Below, in pieces: positions 1 through 9,183 of a stretch of DNA of 64,000 nucleotides. Location of the stretch: assembly GCA_030148335.1 (NCBI GenBank), contig JASBTQ010000032.1, positions 124,001 through 188,000 on the forward strand, written 5' to 3'. Source of the DNA: Allomuricauda sp. Its GTDB lineage: Bacteria; Bacteroidota; Bacteroidia; Flavobacteriales; Flavobacteriaceae. The stretch's first letter is position 1; every line of letters starts with the position of its first letter. The notes below the pieces were generated by a model. The model made no database searches. It was not told the origin of the DNA and saw only the letters and a program-made list of their open reading frames with translations. The position numbers and the translations under genes were made by a program.

Positions 1-810
1 TTTTTGTGCTGACAAAAGTTCGAAAAGCCGCTCTGGCTCGTTGGTGGTGATAAAATCGACCTTTTTCTGGATCATGTCCATCATGTCTTCCTTCGTATTT
101 ACGGTCCACACATTGACGGTCATGTTTTCCTGGTGTGCCTCTTCGATCCATTCGGGATGGTTCCGATAGACTTTGATGTTGTAATCGATGCTGGTATATC
201 CTGATTTCTTGGCCTCGGAAGGAGCCATGTCGCCATTTAGGTAGGCCACTTCGGATCCTGGTGTCAATTGACTGACCAAAACCCCGGCGTCAAAATCAAA
301 GGTGATATACTCCACTTGGTCCTCACCACCCAATTGCTTCACCATATCCACGGCCTTTTCGGTCAATAGTAGGGTATGCTCCTTGCCCGAGGGCGCTTTT
401 TTGATTTCCAGAATCAAACGGGTCTTGTCCTGTTGCAGCCCTTCTTTCAGATAGGCTTCCAGCGTAGGGATTTTTTCGCCGTTTGAGAGGGAAACGGACA
501 GTAAATCGGCATAATTGGTGTGTTCAATGTCCATCCCCATAAAGTCAGCGTCGTGGTTTACCACCGGTACACTGTCCAAGGTCATGTGGACATCAAACTC
601 GGCCCCATAGCAGCCCAATTCGATGGCATGATTCAAGGCAGCGATCGAATTCTCGGGAAGATTTTGTGTTTTCCATGCTCCTCGATGGGCGATCACACGG
701 GTGCCTGAGTCCATTTCTTCTGAACAAGAGACATTGTATAATAGGAGAAAGGGGAGCAACAAAAGTGCTCCCCGTCCCCAAAAATGAGAACTAATGGTTG
801 AAAATTTCAT
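1..810 (-). CDS. Glycerophosphodiester phosphodiesterase, exported (3' end cut by window edge)
   Basis: Hydrolyses glycerophosphodiesters to glycerol-3-phosphate and an alcohol. The frame is open from an ATG at 810 to base 1 (270 codons) without a stop, so the C-terminus lies outside the window. After a hydrophobic signal segment ending near NVSC (a weak lipobox, so probably surface or periplasmic), residues about 41-44 read AHRG, followed by LPENS, an E-F-D metal pair and VNHD, the classic GDPD signature (metal ligands and catalytic histidines). It is the last visible gene of the leftward operon with SusC, SusD, a BACON lipoprotein and a metallophosphoesterase, 36 bp after the latter. The context suggests it cleaves a glycerol-phosphate-containing polymer or deacylated phospholipid. 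Family assignment is firm; the substrate is inferred. Confidence 0.93.
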   Translation of the reverse strand, partial: MKFSTISSHFWGRGALLLLPFLLLYNVSCSEEMDSGTRVIAHRGAWKTQNLPENSIAALNHAIELGCYGAEFDVHMTLDSVPVVNHDADFMGMDIEHTNYADLLSVSLSNGEKIPTLEAYLKEGLQQDKTRLILEIKKAPSGKEHTLLLTEKAVDMVKQLGGEDQVEYITFDFDAGVLVSQLTPGSEVAYLNGDMAPSEAKKSGYTSIDYNIKVYRNHPEWIEEAHQENMTVNVWTVNTKEDMMDMIQKKVDFITTNEPERLFELLSAQK

Positions 811-846
811 AGTGATTATTGAAATATCGATAATTTAATTAATGCT

Positions 847-2838
847 TTAGATAATGGCTGTTGAAAAAGTCTTCGGGCGTTCCATACTCTCGGTATATAC
901 CCTCCCAAAACGATCGGTTACCTTGATTTCCAATGTTGAATCCGGTGCTGATGCCTGAACCTTGAACAAGTGTGCCGTCTCATTGCTGGTAAAGGCTCCA
1001 GTGGGTTGGGCACCAACGTTCAATCTCTTGGCTTCATAGGAAATGATGTGCAGCGGATCCAGAGTTTTCACCCGTTCCACTTCCAAAGGCTGCCCGTTCT
1101 CGGTCACTTCGATCTGCCATTGCTGATCATAGCCCCAGATATTGATCAAAACCTCATTGTTAAGGTTGGGCTGGGCAAATGGTCCGGCATATTGGGCCAT
1201 GTCCTCTTCTGAAGCGTTCGGTGCAAATTCGGCCGCCGTAATGTGAATTGTGTTCAAATCGTAGGCACGGAACTGATAATCGGTATCAAAACCAATGCTC
1301 TTGTACTGCCATTGCATTTGGTTGCCATTGATTTCCCAAATCCCATATCCTCCCGGACTCCCGTCCTTGCAGATATGGTTTCCGGCATAACCTTCGCGAC
1401 CTGTCCACCACCAAGTGGCGCAAATGGCGGCGGTGTTGTGTTCCATAATGCCAAGTTCTTCTTCAACAGTGAAGTTGATATGGGTGTGACCCGTAAGAAT
1501 GTGTACTGTTGTGAACTCTTGAAGGCTGGCCATGAGCTCTGGTGCATTGTCCAATTTATAGGAGTTGACCTGATTTCCACTTTCGTCAAGTGACGGGTTT
1601 TTATACACAGGTGTATGCGTTGCTATGACTATCGGAGTGCTCTTGTCGGTGATCATGGCCAAGTCTTTTTTCAGCCATTCCAACTGTTCCGTTGCCAAAC
1701 GCTCCCTGTAATTGCGGCTTCCAACGGTTCCCTGTGAACCGCCCGAGTTCAAATATTCCACATCATCGAGCACCACATAATGGATCTGGCCCAGATTGAA
1801 GGAATAATAGGTCGGCCCAAGAACGTTCCTGTATCGGTCTTCGGCCAAGCGATCGTTGGCGAAGTAGGGGTCGTAATCGTGGTTGCCGATCACGTTGAAC
1901 ACTGGGGAATGCAATTGGTTCATGTATGGGATATAGTCGTTGAGCCCAAAACCATTACTGTACCAATAAAGGTCCCAAGTCATATCGCCAAGAGTGAGCA
2001 CATATACTTTTTTACCTCCTGCGGTGTACGAATCGATCATGGCATTCACATCGGGCAGCACCATATTCTGGAACTGTTCCAGGTCGTTGTTTCTATTGGC
2101 GAGATGCCAATCGGCCATGGTCAACACCACATGCTCCGCATTGTCGGTCTCGATCAACGAGAAATCGTGTTGTTCCACTGTTCCGGCACTGGTCGTCAGC
2201 CTTTTGAAGAATTGGGGTGCGTTTCCATTGGCAGGAACTTCGTAGTTTCCAGGCACGGAGATGAATACAAATCCAGATTCTTTGCTGGAAGGCAGGTAAT
2301 AAATGCCCTCTTCATCGGTAGTGGTGACTTCATGGCCATCGGAAACCACAACGCCGGCCACACCGACCCCATTGCTGAACACGATTCCCTTGATGGTCAT
2401 CCCCTCGATGTCCGGGATGTCCGACTCGGCAACAATGTTCAATTGAACGGTCCCCAATGTCAAGGTTTCCCCATTTCGGGAGAGTATCAAGCGATAGCTG
2501 CCCGAAGGAATATCGGAAGGCAATACGAAAGCAGCCGATGCTTCAGTGGCGGAACCAATGGTGACAGTGAAGTTTTTGGAGTCGTCCGAAACCGAGGTCC
2601 ATTCGATTTTATCACCGACCTTGAACCCTTTTCCATTAATGGTGAACTCACTTCCTGCCGGGGCATTGATCACCGGAGGTACGGAGACCCCGGTGATGCC
2701 CAGGCCATTGTTCGGGGGTACATCATTATTGCTATCAGAACTACAGGCAATCAATCCAAAAAAAGGGAAATTGAAAGTGGTGATGGAGGCGAGGCTCCCA
2801 ATACCGGTTTTTACAAACTTTCTACGGGTATGCTTCAT
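847..2838 (-). CDS. Calcineurin-like metallophosphoesterase, twin-arginine lipoprotein
   Basis: A 663-aa exported phosphoesterase. The N-terminus has a twin arginine (RRKFVK) followed by a hydrophobic stretch and a lipobox-like IACS, suggesting Tat export and lipid anchoring. Residues about 50-140 look like an Ig/IPT-type sandwich and about 145-200 like a carboxypeptidase-regulatory-like fold (the N-terminal domain typical of this Bacteroidota family). The catalytic core spans about 235-460: DWH near 242, GD near 283, GNHD near 314, ATHTP near 408 and GHTH near 450, all metal-binding motifs of the calcineurin superfamily. A C-terminal beta-rich domain follows. It lies 8 bp after the BACON lipoprotein gene and 36 bp before the GDPD gene, so it is co-transcribed with them. 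Inferred role: phosphomonoesterase or phosphodiesterase on glycerol-phosphate products; specificity cannot be read from sequence. Confidence 0.9.
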   Translation of the reverse strand: MKHTRRKFVKTGIGSLASITTFNFPFFGLIACSSDSNNDVPPNNGLGITGVSVPPVINAPAGSEFTINGKGFKVGDKIEWTSVSDDSKNFTVTIGSATEASAAFVLPSDIPSGSYRLILSRNGETLTLGTVQLNIVAESDIPDIEGMTIKGIVFSNGVGVAGVVVSDGHEVTTTDEEGIYYLPSSKESGFVFISVPGNYEVPANGNAPQFFKRLTTSAGTVEQHDFSLIETDNAEHVVLTMADWHLANRNNDLEQFQNMVLPDVNAMIDSYTAGGKKVYVLTLGDMTWDLYWYSNGFGLNDYIPYMNQLHSPVFNVIGNHDYDPYFANDRLAEDRYRNVLGPTYYSFNLGQIHYVVLDDVEYLNSGGSQGTVGSRNYRERLATEQLEWLKKDLAMITDKSTPIVIATHTPVYKNPSLDESGNQVNSYKLDNAPELMASLQEFTTVHILTGHTHINFTVEEELGIMEHNTAAICATWWWTGREGYAGNHICKDGSPGGYGIWEINGNQMQWQYKSIGFDTDYQFRAYDLNTIHITAAEFAPNASEEDMAQYAGPFAQPNLNNEVLINIWGYDQQWQIEVTENGQPLEVERVKTLDPLHIISYEAKRLNVGAQPTGAFTSNETAHLFKVQASAPDSTLEIKVTDRFGRVYTESMERPKTFSTAII

Positions 2839-2846
2839 GGATAGGC

Positions 2847-4076
2847 CTAGTTGATGATTTCTACTTTGATGTCGTCAATAAAGATTCTGTTTTTGCCTTT
2901 TCCCACCCCGTTCAGGTCGAAAGCTCCACCCAAAAAACGGATCTGGGTCTCGGAAGTAGCTCCTGTAACGGTGAAACTGTAGGTGCTACTCTCGTCTTCC
3001 CAAATCAAGACACAATCGGGATCGGCATCATAATCAGGGTAGTTGCTCACAGTAAAGGAAGGCACGCTGGTGGTTCCGGGGCCTACAACACCCACTATAA
3101 GATTGTTGTCATCTTGGGTTCCGCCTGCCGTTTCATACGGAACGGCCTTGAAGGTGACCTGTACGTTGGTAGGTCCATCCAGTGCTGCCAGTGGGGGAGA
3201 GATGAGGTCTCCACCATAGTTGGTCTTGCCCAGTTTCACAAACCCTGGTCGAGCATAGACCACTTTTTGGTTGCTGGTAAAGGTATTTTCAGTACTTGTC
3301 CAACCACGGGCCATTTCCTCCTCGGTCCAGCTGTCCATTCGGGTTTCGCCAGTGGTGGTGTAGAAAATGGTGCTGCCATAGGTAAGCCAACTGAAATCTT
3401 CTTCCAGGATAACATTGCCGGCAGACTGCGTGATCTCTACTTCTTCCGAGAGGCCATTGGTGGTTGATTGGATGGTGAGAGTAATGCTTCGTTCCAAGCC
3501 TGTATTTTTTTCCGCTTGCAGTATCAAGGCGTTTTCGGATTGTTCCACCCCTGTGATCCAGCTTTCATCATCCAGCATATAGGTCCATTCCACGTTTGTT
3601 TCCAATGCGATGTTCACCTCACCACCTGCCGATGGTACGGAAATGCCATTCTCGGCATTGAGAATGGTGATGTAAGGTACATTGGCCTCTTGATTGATTT
3701 GGAACAGAACGGGTTGTTCCTCCCCATCGACCACAAAGGCAAAATTGGCGGTCCGGCTTTCAAAAGACTCATTGGGGTCCACTTTGAAACTAAAGATACC
3801 GTCTTTATCCCCTTGGTCCGGAAATGCCTCTACCCAATCGTTATCGGATTGGGCCACCACTTTCCAATCTCTGTTGGAACGGACTACATATTTTTGGCTG
3901 ATGCCCTCCACGCTCACGGAAAGGGAGGTAGGGTCTTCCTCGATCATAAAATAGGGTTCGCCCATGCTTTCTCCTCCGTTGTCGTCATCACAGGACACGG
4001 CAACGAAGCAAGAAATGACCAATGCCCAAAACAGCTTCGGGAACGATTTCGCTATACTATTTTTATTATACATCAT
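2847..4076 (-). CDS. Surface lipoprotein with two BACON domains
   Basis: A 409-aa protein with a lipoprotein signal peptide (lipobox AVSC, followed by an acidic DDD run that favours surface export in Bacteroidota). Residues about 45-125 and 135-215 are two BACON-type beta-sandwich repeats (alternating strands, SNRDW and TNVEW motifs, ending in NQEA and TQSAG). The C-terminal ~190 residues form a second beta-rich module resembling choice-of-anchor or jelly-roll binding domains, with no catalytic motif seen. It sits in the position usually held by a SusE/F-like surface binding protein, 38 bp after the SusD-like gene and 8 bp before the metallophosphoesterase. Likely role: substrate capture for the SusCD pair. 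The ligand is unknown. Confidence 0.82.
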   Translation of the reverse strand: MMYNKNSIAKSFPKLFWALVISCFVAVSCDDDNGGESMGEPYFMIEEDPTSLSVSVEGISQKYVVRSNRDWKVVAQSDNDWVEAFPDQGDKDGIFSFKVDPNESFESRTANFAFVVDGEEQPVLFQINQEANVPYITILNAENGISVPSAGGEVNIALETNVEWTYMLDDESWITGVEQSENALILQAEKNTGLERSITLTIQSTTNGLSEEVEITQSAGNVILEEDFSWLTYGSTIFYTTTGETRMDSWTEEEMARGWTSTENTFTSNQKVVYARPGFVKLGKTNYGGDLISPPLAALDGPTNVQVTFKAVPYETAGGTQDDNNLIVGVVGPGTTSVPSFTVSNYPDYDADPDCVLIWEDESSTYSFTVTGATSETQIRFLGGAFDLNGVGKGKNRIFIDDIKVEIIN

Positions 4077-4114
4077 CTTGAGATTTTTATCTAAATGTTT
4101 GTTGGCTATTTATT

Positions 4115-5683
4115 TTACTGTTCAATGGCTTGTTTGCTCCACCATACAGGGGTTTTCATGTTGTTTTCCCCGCCCATGCGACCCAATGCTTCTTGGGCGT
4201 TCTCGCCATTGGTGGCCATGGTCGTGTTCGGGTAGGCGAATCGGGTGGGCAATATAAAGTCATTGTAAATGGCGCCGTCACCTATGGTGAGTTGGGGATA
4301 ACCGGTTCGTCTGTATTCATGGTAGGCTTCCATGCCCACCCAGAAGAGGGCAAGGAATTTTTGGTTTGCAATCAGCTCTTCCTTGTTGTCCAAGCTGTCC
4401 CATGATGCCAGGTCCGATGCCAAGAAGGCAGTGATGTCCTCGCTGGAAATGGTCACTGGAGTTTCGCTGTACTGCCCAAGCGGCGCCCATTTTTCGATGG
4501 AGGCCGTAACGGCCGATTCATAATATTGTCGGGCCATTGCTTCCCCACCGGGGATTAAACCTTTTAGGGCAGCTTCTGCAAAGATGAATTGAACTTCGGC
4601 AAAATCCATGAAAAATCCTGGGGCATCGGCACGGCAGAAAACGGCCGCATTGAGCCAGGAAGTACCTCTGTCCACTTCACTTTGCTCAGACTCGGTGCAG
4701 CCGGCCACAGTACCTTTCCATACGAATGGCAGGTTGGGGTCTGTGTTCGAGTTTTTCTTTCCATAGATGGCCAATCGGGGATCTTCATAGATCTGTTCAT
4801 CACTTTCATTGGTCAGAACGGTCATTTTGATGAGCTGTTCCGTGAGCTTTCTTCCTGAACTTGTAAAACTCCCTTCATTGGTATTGTTGAATTCACTACG
4901 ATAGGGGTCGTTGCCCGAAAACACCACAGTGGCATTGTCCTCGTTGGAGGTGAAAACTGGGTATTTTGATGGATTGTTCAAGATCTCGGTCATTTTGCTC
5001 CCTGAGTTCATGGAGCTTCTTCCACTGACACGGTTCAACAAGCGTAGATAGAGGGAATTGTTGAACTTTCGCCATTGACTCATGGAGCCACCATACATAC
5101 CGTCAAGGGCAGGTTTGATGAATGTGGGGTTTGTGGCATAAATGTTATTGGCCTCTTCCAATTCGGCGAACATTTGTCGGTACACTTCTTCCTGCGAGTC
5201 AAATTTTGGTTTCACAACAGCTTCGTCCGATAGTGCCAAAAAGGCTTCGGAATAGGGAATGTCCCCGAACATGTCGGTCAAGTTGGATAGGTACATCACT
5301 TTCAATGTGATGGAAATGGCTTCCAAGGATGGGTCTTCCTGCTCGATGCTCAAATCGTGCATGTGCAGGGCATTGTTGGCATATCTGGCATAAAAGTTCC
5401 AGACACTTTGCCAGTTGGCATCACTGATGAAGTAACGGTGTTCCTGGCGAGTGGTACCGCCAGTAAAGGCAGTGAACTGGATGAGTTCATTGTTCCAGAA
5501 CCAAGTGTAGTTTTGCCAAGCATTGGCCCCGTTGTACAAAAGGGGTTCAAACATGCCGCTGGCCTGTATGTCGCCTACAATGGTCCTATTGGGATCGGTG
5601 TTCGTTTCTTCAAAATTGTCGGTACAAGCCCAAGAGAGTACCAAAATTCCTATAATAAGTGCTATTTTTTTCAACGTTTTCAT
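4115..5683 (-). CDS. SusD/RagB-family outer-membrane lipoprotein (SusD-like_2 type)
   Basis: A 522-aa lipoprotein; the signal peptide ends at SWACTDNFEE, so Cys20 is the probable lipidation site. The body has the helical TPR-like SusD arrangement and the late-sequence signatures ALFWVGMEAYHEYRRTGYP and PTRFAYP. These place it in the SusD-like subgroup with an 'N-x-DPN' start rather than the classic starch SusD type. It is the surface lid of the TonB-dependent transporter encoded immediately upstream (9 bp gap). Associated phosphoesterase genes rather than glycoside hydrolases suggest a phosphorylated, non-glycan or mixed ligand; that is inference. Confidence 0.93.
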   Translation of the reverse strand: MKTLKKIALIIGILVLSWACTDNFEETNTDPNRTIVGDIQASGMFEPLLYNGANAWQNYTWFWNNELIQFTAFTGGTTRQEHRYFISDANWQSVWNFYARYANNALHMHDLSIEQEDPSLEAISITLKVMYLSNLTDMFGDIPYSEAFLALSDEAVVKPKFDSQEEVYRQMFAELEEANNIYATNPTFIKPALDGMYGGSMSQWRKFNNSLYLRLLNRVSGRSSMNSGSKMTEILNNPSKYPVFTSNEDNATVVFSGNDPYRSEFNNTNEGSFTSSGRKLTEQLIKMTVLTNESDEQIYEDPRLAIYGKKNSNTDPNLPFVWKGTVAGCTESEQSEVDRGTSWLNAAVFCRADAPGFFMDFAEVQFIFAEAALKGLIPGGEAMARQYYESAVTASIEKWAPLGQYSETPVTISSEDITAFLASDLASWDSLDNKEELIANQKFLALFWVGMEAYHEYRRTGYPQLTIGDGAIYNDFILPTRFAYPNTTMATNGENAQEALGRMGGENNMKTPVWWSKQAIEQ

Positions 5684-5692
5684 GCTTTATGG

Positions 5693-8600
5693 TTAGAATG
5701 AAAGTTTAACATTAAGTCCGTAGGTACGGGTCATTGGGAAGGTCACGGATTCGATACCCATCATGATGTTTGAACCGTTCAGCATACCCGTTTCGGGGTC
5801 GTATTGGGGGAAGTCGGTCAAACAGAATACATTCGTCGCAAAAATCCCAAAACTCATGTCCTGGAAAATACCTGTGCTCTCCATTATTTTTCGTGGCATC
5901 TGGTAATCCAGCCGTAGCTCCCTCAACTTCAAGAAGTCGGTGCTGAAGGTGTTCATTTCGGTATTGTTCCTGTTCCAGATGTAGGCGTTGTAGTAGGTTT
6001 GGATGTTTTCTGTCACCGTTGTGTTCTTGGTATAGGTAACGGTGCCGTCCGTGTTTTCCACTACATTGACCCCTTCGTGGACCAATCCGTCATAACGGCC
6101 TTCCAAGGAGTTTTTGAGTTTTCCTTGATAGGAAAGCGCAAAATTGGTCACTGAATACGCATGTCCGCCCATTTGCGCTGAAAAAGATGCCGATAGGGAA
6201 AGGTTCTTGTATCTGAAACGCTGCGTCATACCTCCCCTCCAATCGGGGTTCACTTTGGCAATCTCGCGATCTGGGGATTCATCCAAGACAGGATAACCTT
6301 GGGAATTCACAATGTGCATTCCGGAAGCATCGACCGTTTCCCCATTTTCATCGATATAAGTAGCTCCTTCTGGTGCCCTTTGGAATCCACGACCATAAAT
6401 GTTGTGCATTTCACCACCCAAATAGGAATAGACATAGACCCTGCCGCCAATGGTTGTCCCCATATCGGTCTGTAGGGGTTCCTCAGGATCCCAACCTTCC
6501 TGCAGGCTGACCAAGGTGTTGTTGTTCTTGGACCAGTTGGCATCAAACGACCATTCAAAATCCTTGGTACGTATCGGGACAAATCCAGCTGCAATCTCAA
6601 TACCTTCATTGGTGATTTCCCCCGCATTGATGATCCTGCCGGTCGCACCGGTAATTTGGTCCACATTAACGGACACAATCTGGTCGGTTGTTGACGAATA
6701 ATACTTGGTGATGTCAAAAGACAATCTGTTTTTGAAGAACTTGGCCTCAAGTCCCACTTCCCAACTTTCGATGTTCTCAGGTTTGATGAGTGGATTCCTG
6801 ATAGTGCCCGGCAATACGTATCCACCTGGAAAAGAGGTGTTTCCGTAAGGTTGGGACAAAGAGTAGGCTCCGGTATCGTTACCTACGTTGGCCCATGAAA
6901 AACGCAACTTGGTGAAATCTATCCAAGGGGCGTTTGTCTGGAAGTCAAGGACTTTGTCAACAAGGACACTTGCTGCCACAGAAGGATAGAAGAACGACCA
7001 ATTGCCTGGGGACAAGGTGCTGGACCAGTCATTACGTGCGGTAACATCCAAAAAGTAAGTATCGTCCCAACCTAAGGACAACATGCCGTAAAAACTGTTC
7101 ACGACCTTTTTGCTCCTGTAGTTGTAATTGTCTGGATTGACCCCAGTGGGCAGGTTGGTGGTATGGTAGATGCCTTCCTCGCCCAATTGTTCCAAAGTAA
7201 TCCTGCTGTTGTAATATTCGTTCACCCTATTGTTTCCGCCCACAAAAGCTGAGAGTGTGAATTTTCCATCAGCCATGTCGTTGTTCTCGTAACGTAGCAT
7301 GAAGTCGTTGTTGTTCTCCAAATAACGCACGGTCTGTTCCCTATAAAAACCATTTTGGTAGTCCGTTGTGTAGAAGGGCCTGCGTTGTGTTCTAAACTCC
7401 GTGGACCAGTCCAGACCTGAACGAAGATCCAAAGAGAACCCATTTCCTAGATCAAAGTTCAGCCCAATGTTTCCAAACACCCTGTTCTTGTCGTGTGCAC
7501 TGAGGGCTTCATACAAGGTACGATATGGGTTGTATGAATTTGCAGAGGGGAATACCAGTCCCTGCCCGTTTTCACCTTGTGCAGACCAATTCAAGAAATT
7601 GTAACGGCCATCAAAATATTCGTTTTTCCAATCGTCAATACTGTTTACATTGAAGCCCCAGATCAAGGCATACATGGGATTGGACTCATCATAACCTCCT
7701 CCGGGCATGTTGTCGCTTCTTTTTCGATAGTAATTGACCTTGGAGTTCAAGGAAATCCAGTCATTGATAGGTGTGTTGAACGCTAAGGACACCGATTGAC
7801 GGTCAAACCCGGTGTTGGGCATGATCCAATCATTTTTGAAATCGGTGATGGAAAGCCTACTGGAAGTTCCTTCCCCATTGTTTCCATTGATGCTCACTGT
7901 ATTGATGGTAGTGACGCCCGTACGGAACAATCCAGTGTACCAATCGTCCTGATAGACCCAGGGCAATTTGGTGAATGTGCCGGTCTCCCAGTTTTTGGAG
8001 GCATATAGGTAACGCATCTTGTTCGGATCGAACCGTTCCCCAAACGTATATCTGGAGTAATTCCTGTTGGTGGGCACACCATCTGGAGCCATATCCTCTG
8101 TCAGTTCCCAAAGGGAATAGGGTTGTTGTCCCATATCGGAACCATTTCCATATTCTGTTTGGAAATCGGGGAAGAACCCTGCCTGTTCAAAACTTACGGT
8201 CGTGTTTACGGTAATGCCCAGTCCCTTTCCTTTTTTGCCGGACTTGGTTGTGATCATGATGGCGCCATTCGCTGCCCGAGAGCCATAAAGGGCTGCGGCC
8301 GCGGGGCCTTTGAGCACTGATACGGACTCTATGTCCTCTGGGTTGATATCGCTCAACCCATCACCAAAATCCACCGGGGCATCGGCCTGGGCATAGTTGC
8401 TCACCGCGCGAGTGGCTGTCATTCCGGAACTGATAGGCACACCATCCACTACGATCAGGGCTTCGTTGCCGCCATAATTCAATGACTGGTCTCCCCTGAG
8501 GGTTACACGAATGGAGCCACTGGGTCCAGACCCTGCCTGGGCAAAGAATAGTCCCGGAACCTTTCCGGACAGGCCGTTCATCCAGTTTCCAGAGACAGAT

Positions 8601-8995
8601 TTGGTGACTTCCTCACCTTCTACCTTGGCGACGGCATACCCTAATGATTTTTCCTCTCGGGTGATGTTGAGGGCGGTAACCACTACCTCGTCCAGCAAAC
8701 TGGCATCCTCCTCCATGGTAATTTCTTGAAAAGACCCCGATCTTGCCGAAACTTCCAAGGTCTTATAACCTACATAGGAAATTTCAAGGGTGACCTGGTT
8801 TTTCGTGGGAGATAAGCTGAACTGTCCGTCAAAATCTGAAACGACACCATTGGAGGTGCCCTGTTCAACGATCGAGGCCCCGGGAAGGGGCACGCCCGCT
8901 TGATCGGTTACTGCCCCCCTGATCACATTATCCTGTGACCAAGCAGATAAGGAGAGCAAGAAGCACAAGAGCAAATACACATAACTTTTTTTCAT
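5693..8995 (-). CDS. SusC/RagA-family TonB-dependent outer-membrane transporter
   Basis: An 1100-aa outer-membrane protein. A signal peptide (cleavage after about residue 20) is followed by a carboxypeptidase-regulatory-like domain (about 25-100), the SusC signature DEVVVTALNITREEKSLGYA near 105-125, a plug domain with the VLKGPAAAALYGSRAANGAI motif near 230-250, and a beta-barrel ending in aromatic-terminated LSF. The 'TALxITREEKSLGYA' variant differs from the 'VVGYGTQKK' variant of the second SusC in this window, so the two belong to different SusC subclasses. It is the first gene of the leftward five-gene operon, divergent from glpD. Energised import of the ligand captured by the adjacent SusD. 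Confidence 0.96.
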   Translation of the reverse strand: MKKSYVYLLLCFLLSLSAWSQDNVIRGAVTDQAGVPLPGASIVEQGTSNGVVSDFDGQFSLSPTKNQVTLEISYVGYKTLEVSARSGSFQEITMEEDASLLDEVVVTALNITREEKSLGYAVAKVEGEEVTKSVSGNWMNGLSGKVPGLFFAQAGSGPSGSIRVTLRGDQSLNYGGNEALIVVDGVPISSGMTATRAVSNYAQADAPVDFGDGLSDINPEDIESVSVLKGPAAAALYGSRAANGAIMITTKSGKKGKGLGITVNTTVSFEQAGFFPDFQTEYGNGSDMGQQPYSLWELTEDMAPDGVPTNRNYSRYTFGERFDPNKMRYLYASKNWETGTFTKLPWVYQDDWYTGLFRTGVTTINTVSINGNNGEGTSSRLSITDFKNDWIMPNTGFDRQSVSLAFNTPINDWISLNSKVNYYRKRSDNMPGGGYDESNPMYALIWGFNVNSIDDWKNEYFDGRYNFLNWSAQGENGQGLVFPSANSYNPYRTLYEALSAHDKNRVFGNIGLNFDLGNGFSLDLRSGLDWSTEFRTQRRPFYTTDYQNGFYREQTVRYLENNNDFMLRYENNDMADGKFTLSAFVGGNNRVNEYYNSRITLEQLGEEGIYHTTNLPTGVNPDNYNYRSKKVVNSFYGMLSLGWDDTYFLDVTARNDWSSTLSPGNWSFFYPSVAASVLVDKVLDFQTNAPWIDFTKLRFSWANVGNDTGAYSLSQPYGNTSFPGGYVLPGTIRNPLIKPENIESWEVGLEAKFFKNRLSFDITKYYSSTTDQIVSVNVDQITGATGRIINAGEITNEGIEIAAGFVPIRTKDFEWSFDANWSKNNNTLVSLQEGWDPEEPLQTDMGTTIGGRVYVYSYLGGEMHNIYGRGFQRAPEGATYIDENGETVDASGMHIVNSQGYPVLDESPDREIAKVNPDWRGGMTQRFRYKNLSLSASFSAQMGGHAYSVTNFALSYQGKLKNSLEGRYDGLVHEGVNVVENTDGTVTYTKNTTVTENIQTYYNAYIWNRNNTEMNTFSTDFLKLRELRLDYQMPRKIMESTGIFQDMSFGIFATNVFCLTDFPQYDPETGMLNGSNIMMGIESVTFPMTRTYGLNVKLSF

Positions 8996-9085
8996 TGGAT
9001 TCCTAAAATTTAGTTTTAGCAGTTGGTTTTTTTAAAAACATAAGACAATAGTAACGATTACGAAAGTAACAAAAAAAAATAAAAA

Positions 9086-9093
9086 CAAATATA
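9086..9093 (-). promoter_or_regulatory. Candidate -7 element for the leftward SusC operon
   Basis: Read on the minus strand the site is TATATTTG, an exact match to the Bacteroidota -7 consensus TAnnTTTG, about 90 bp upstream of the SusC start codon. No clear -33 TTTG was found at the right spacing, so this rests on the -7 box and position alone. The 188-bp divergent region (8996-9183) is AT-rich and otherwise shows no hairpin or repeat I recognise. Confidence 0.4.
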
Positions 9094-9152
9094 AAATTGA
9101 CATTTTACGGAATTTTTTTTGCATTTATGTTATTTTAAAGTTGTCTTTATGT

Positions 9153-9160
9153 TACATTTG
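9153..9160 (+). promoter_or_regulatory. Candidate -7 element for glpDKF
   Basis: TACATTTG matches the TAnnTTTG consensus exactly and lies 23 bp before the glpD start codon, implying a short leader of under 20 nt. There is no strong -33 TTTG at the usual spacing. Together with the minus-strand box at 9086-9093 it suggests back-to-back promoters for the two halves of the glycerol-phosphate locus. Confidence 0.45.
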
Positions 9161-9183
9161 TTTCGATTTATTTCTAATTATAC

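Noticed and set aside
1780-2844. Long open frame (354 codons) on the plus strand opposite the metallophosphoesterase.
   Set aside because: It is antisense to a gene with clear motifs, and its translation shows no domain or plausible start context.
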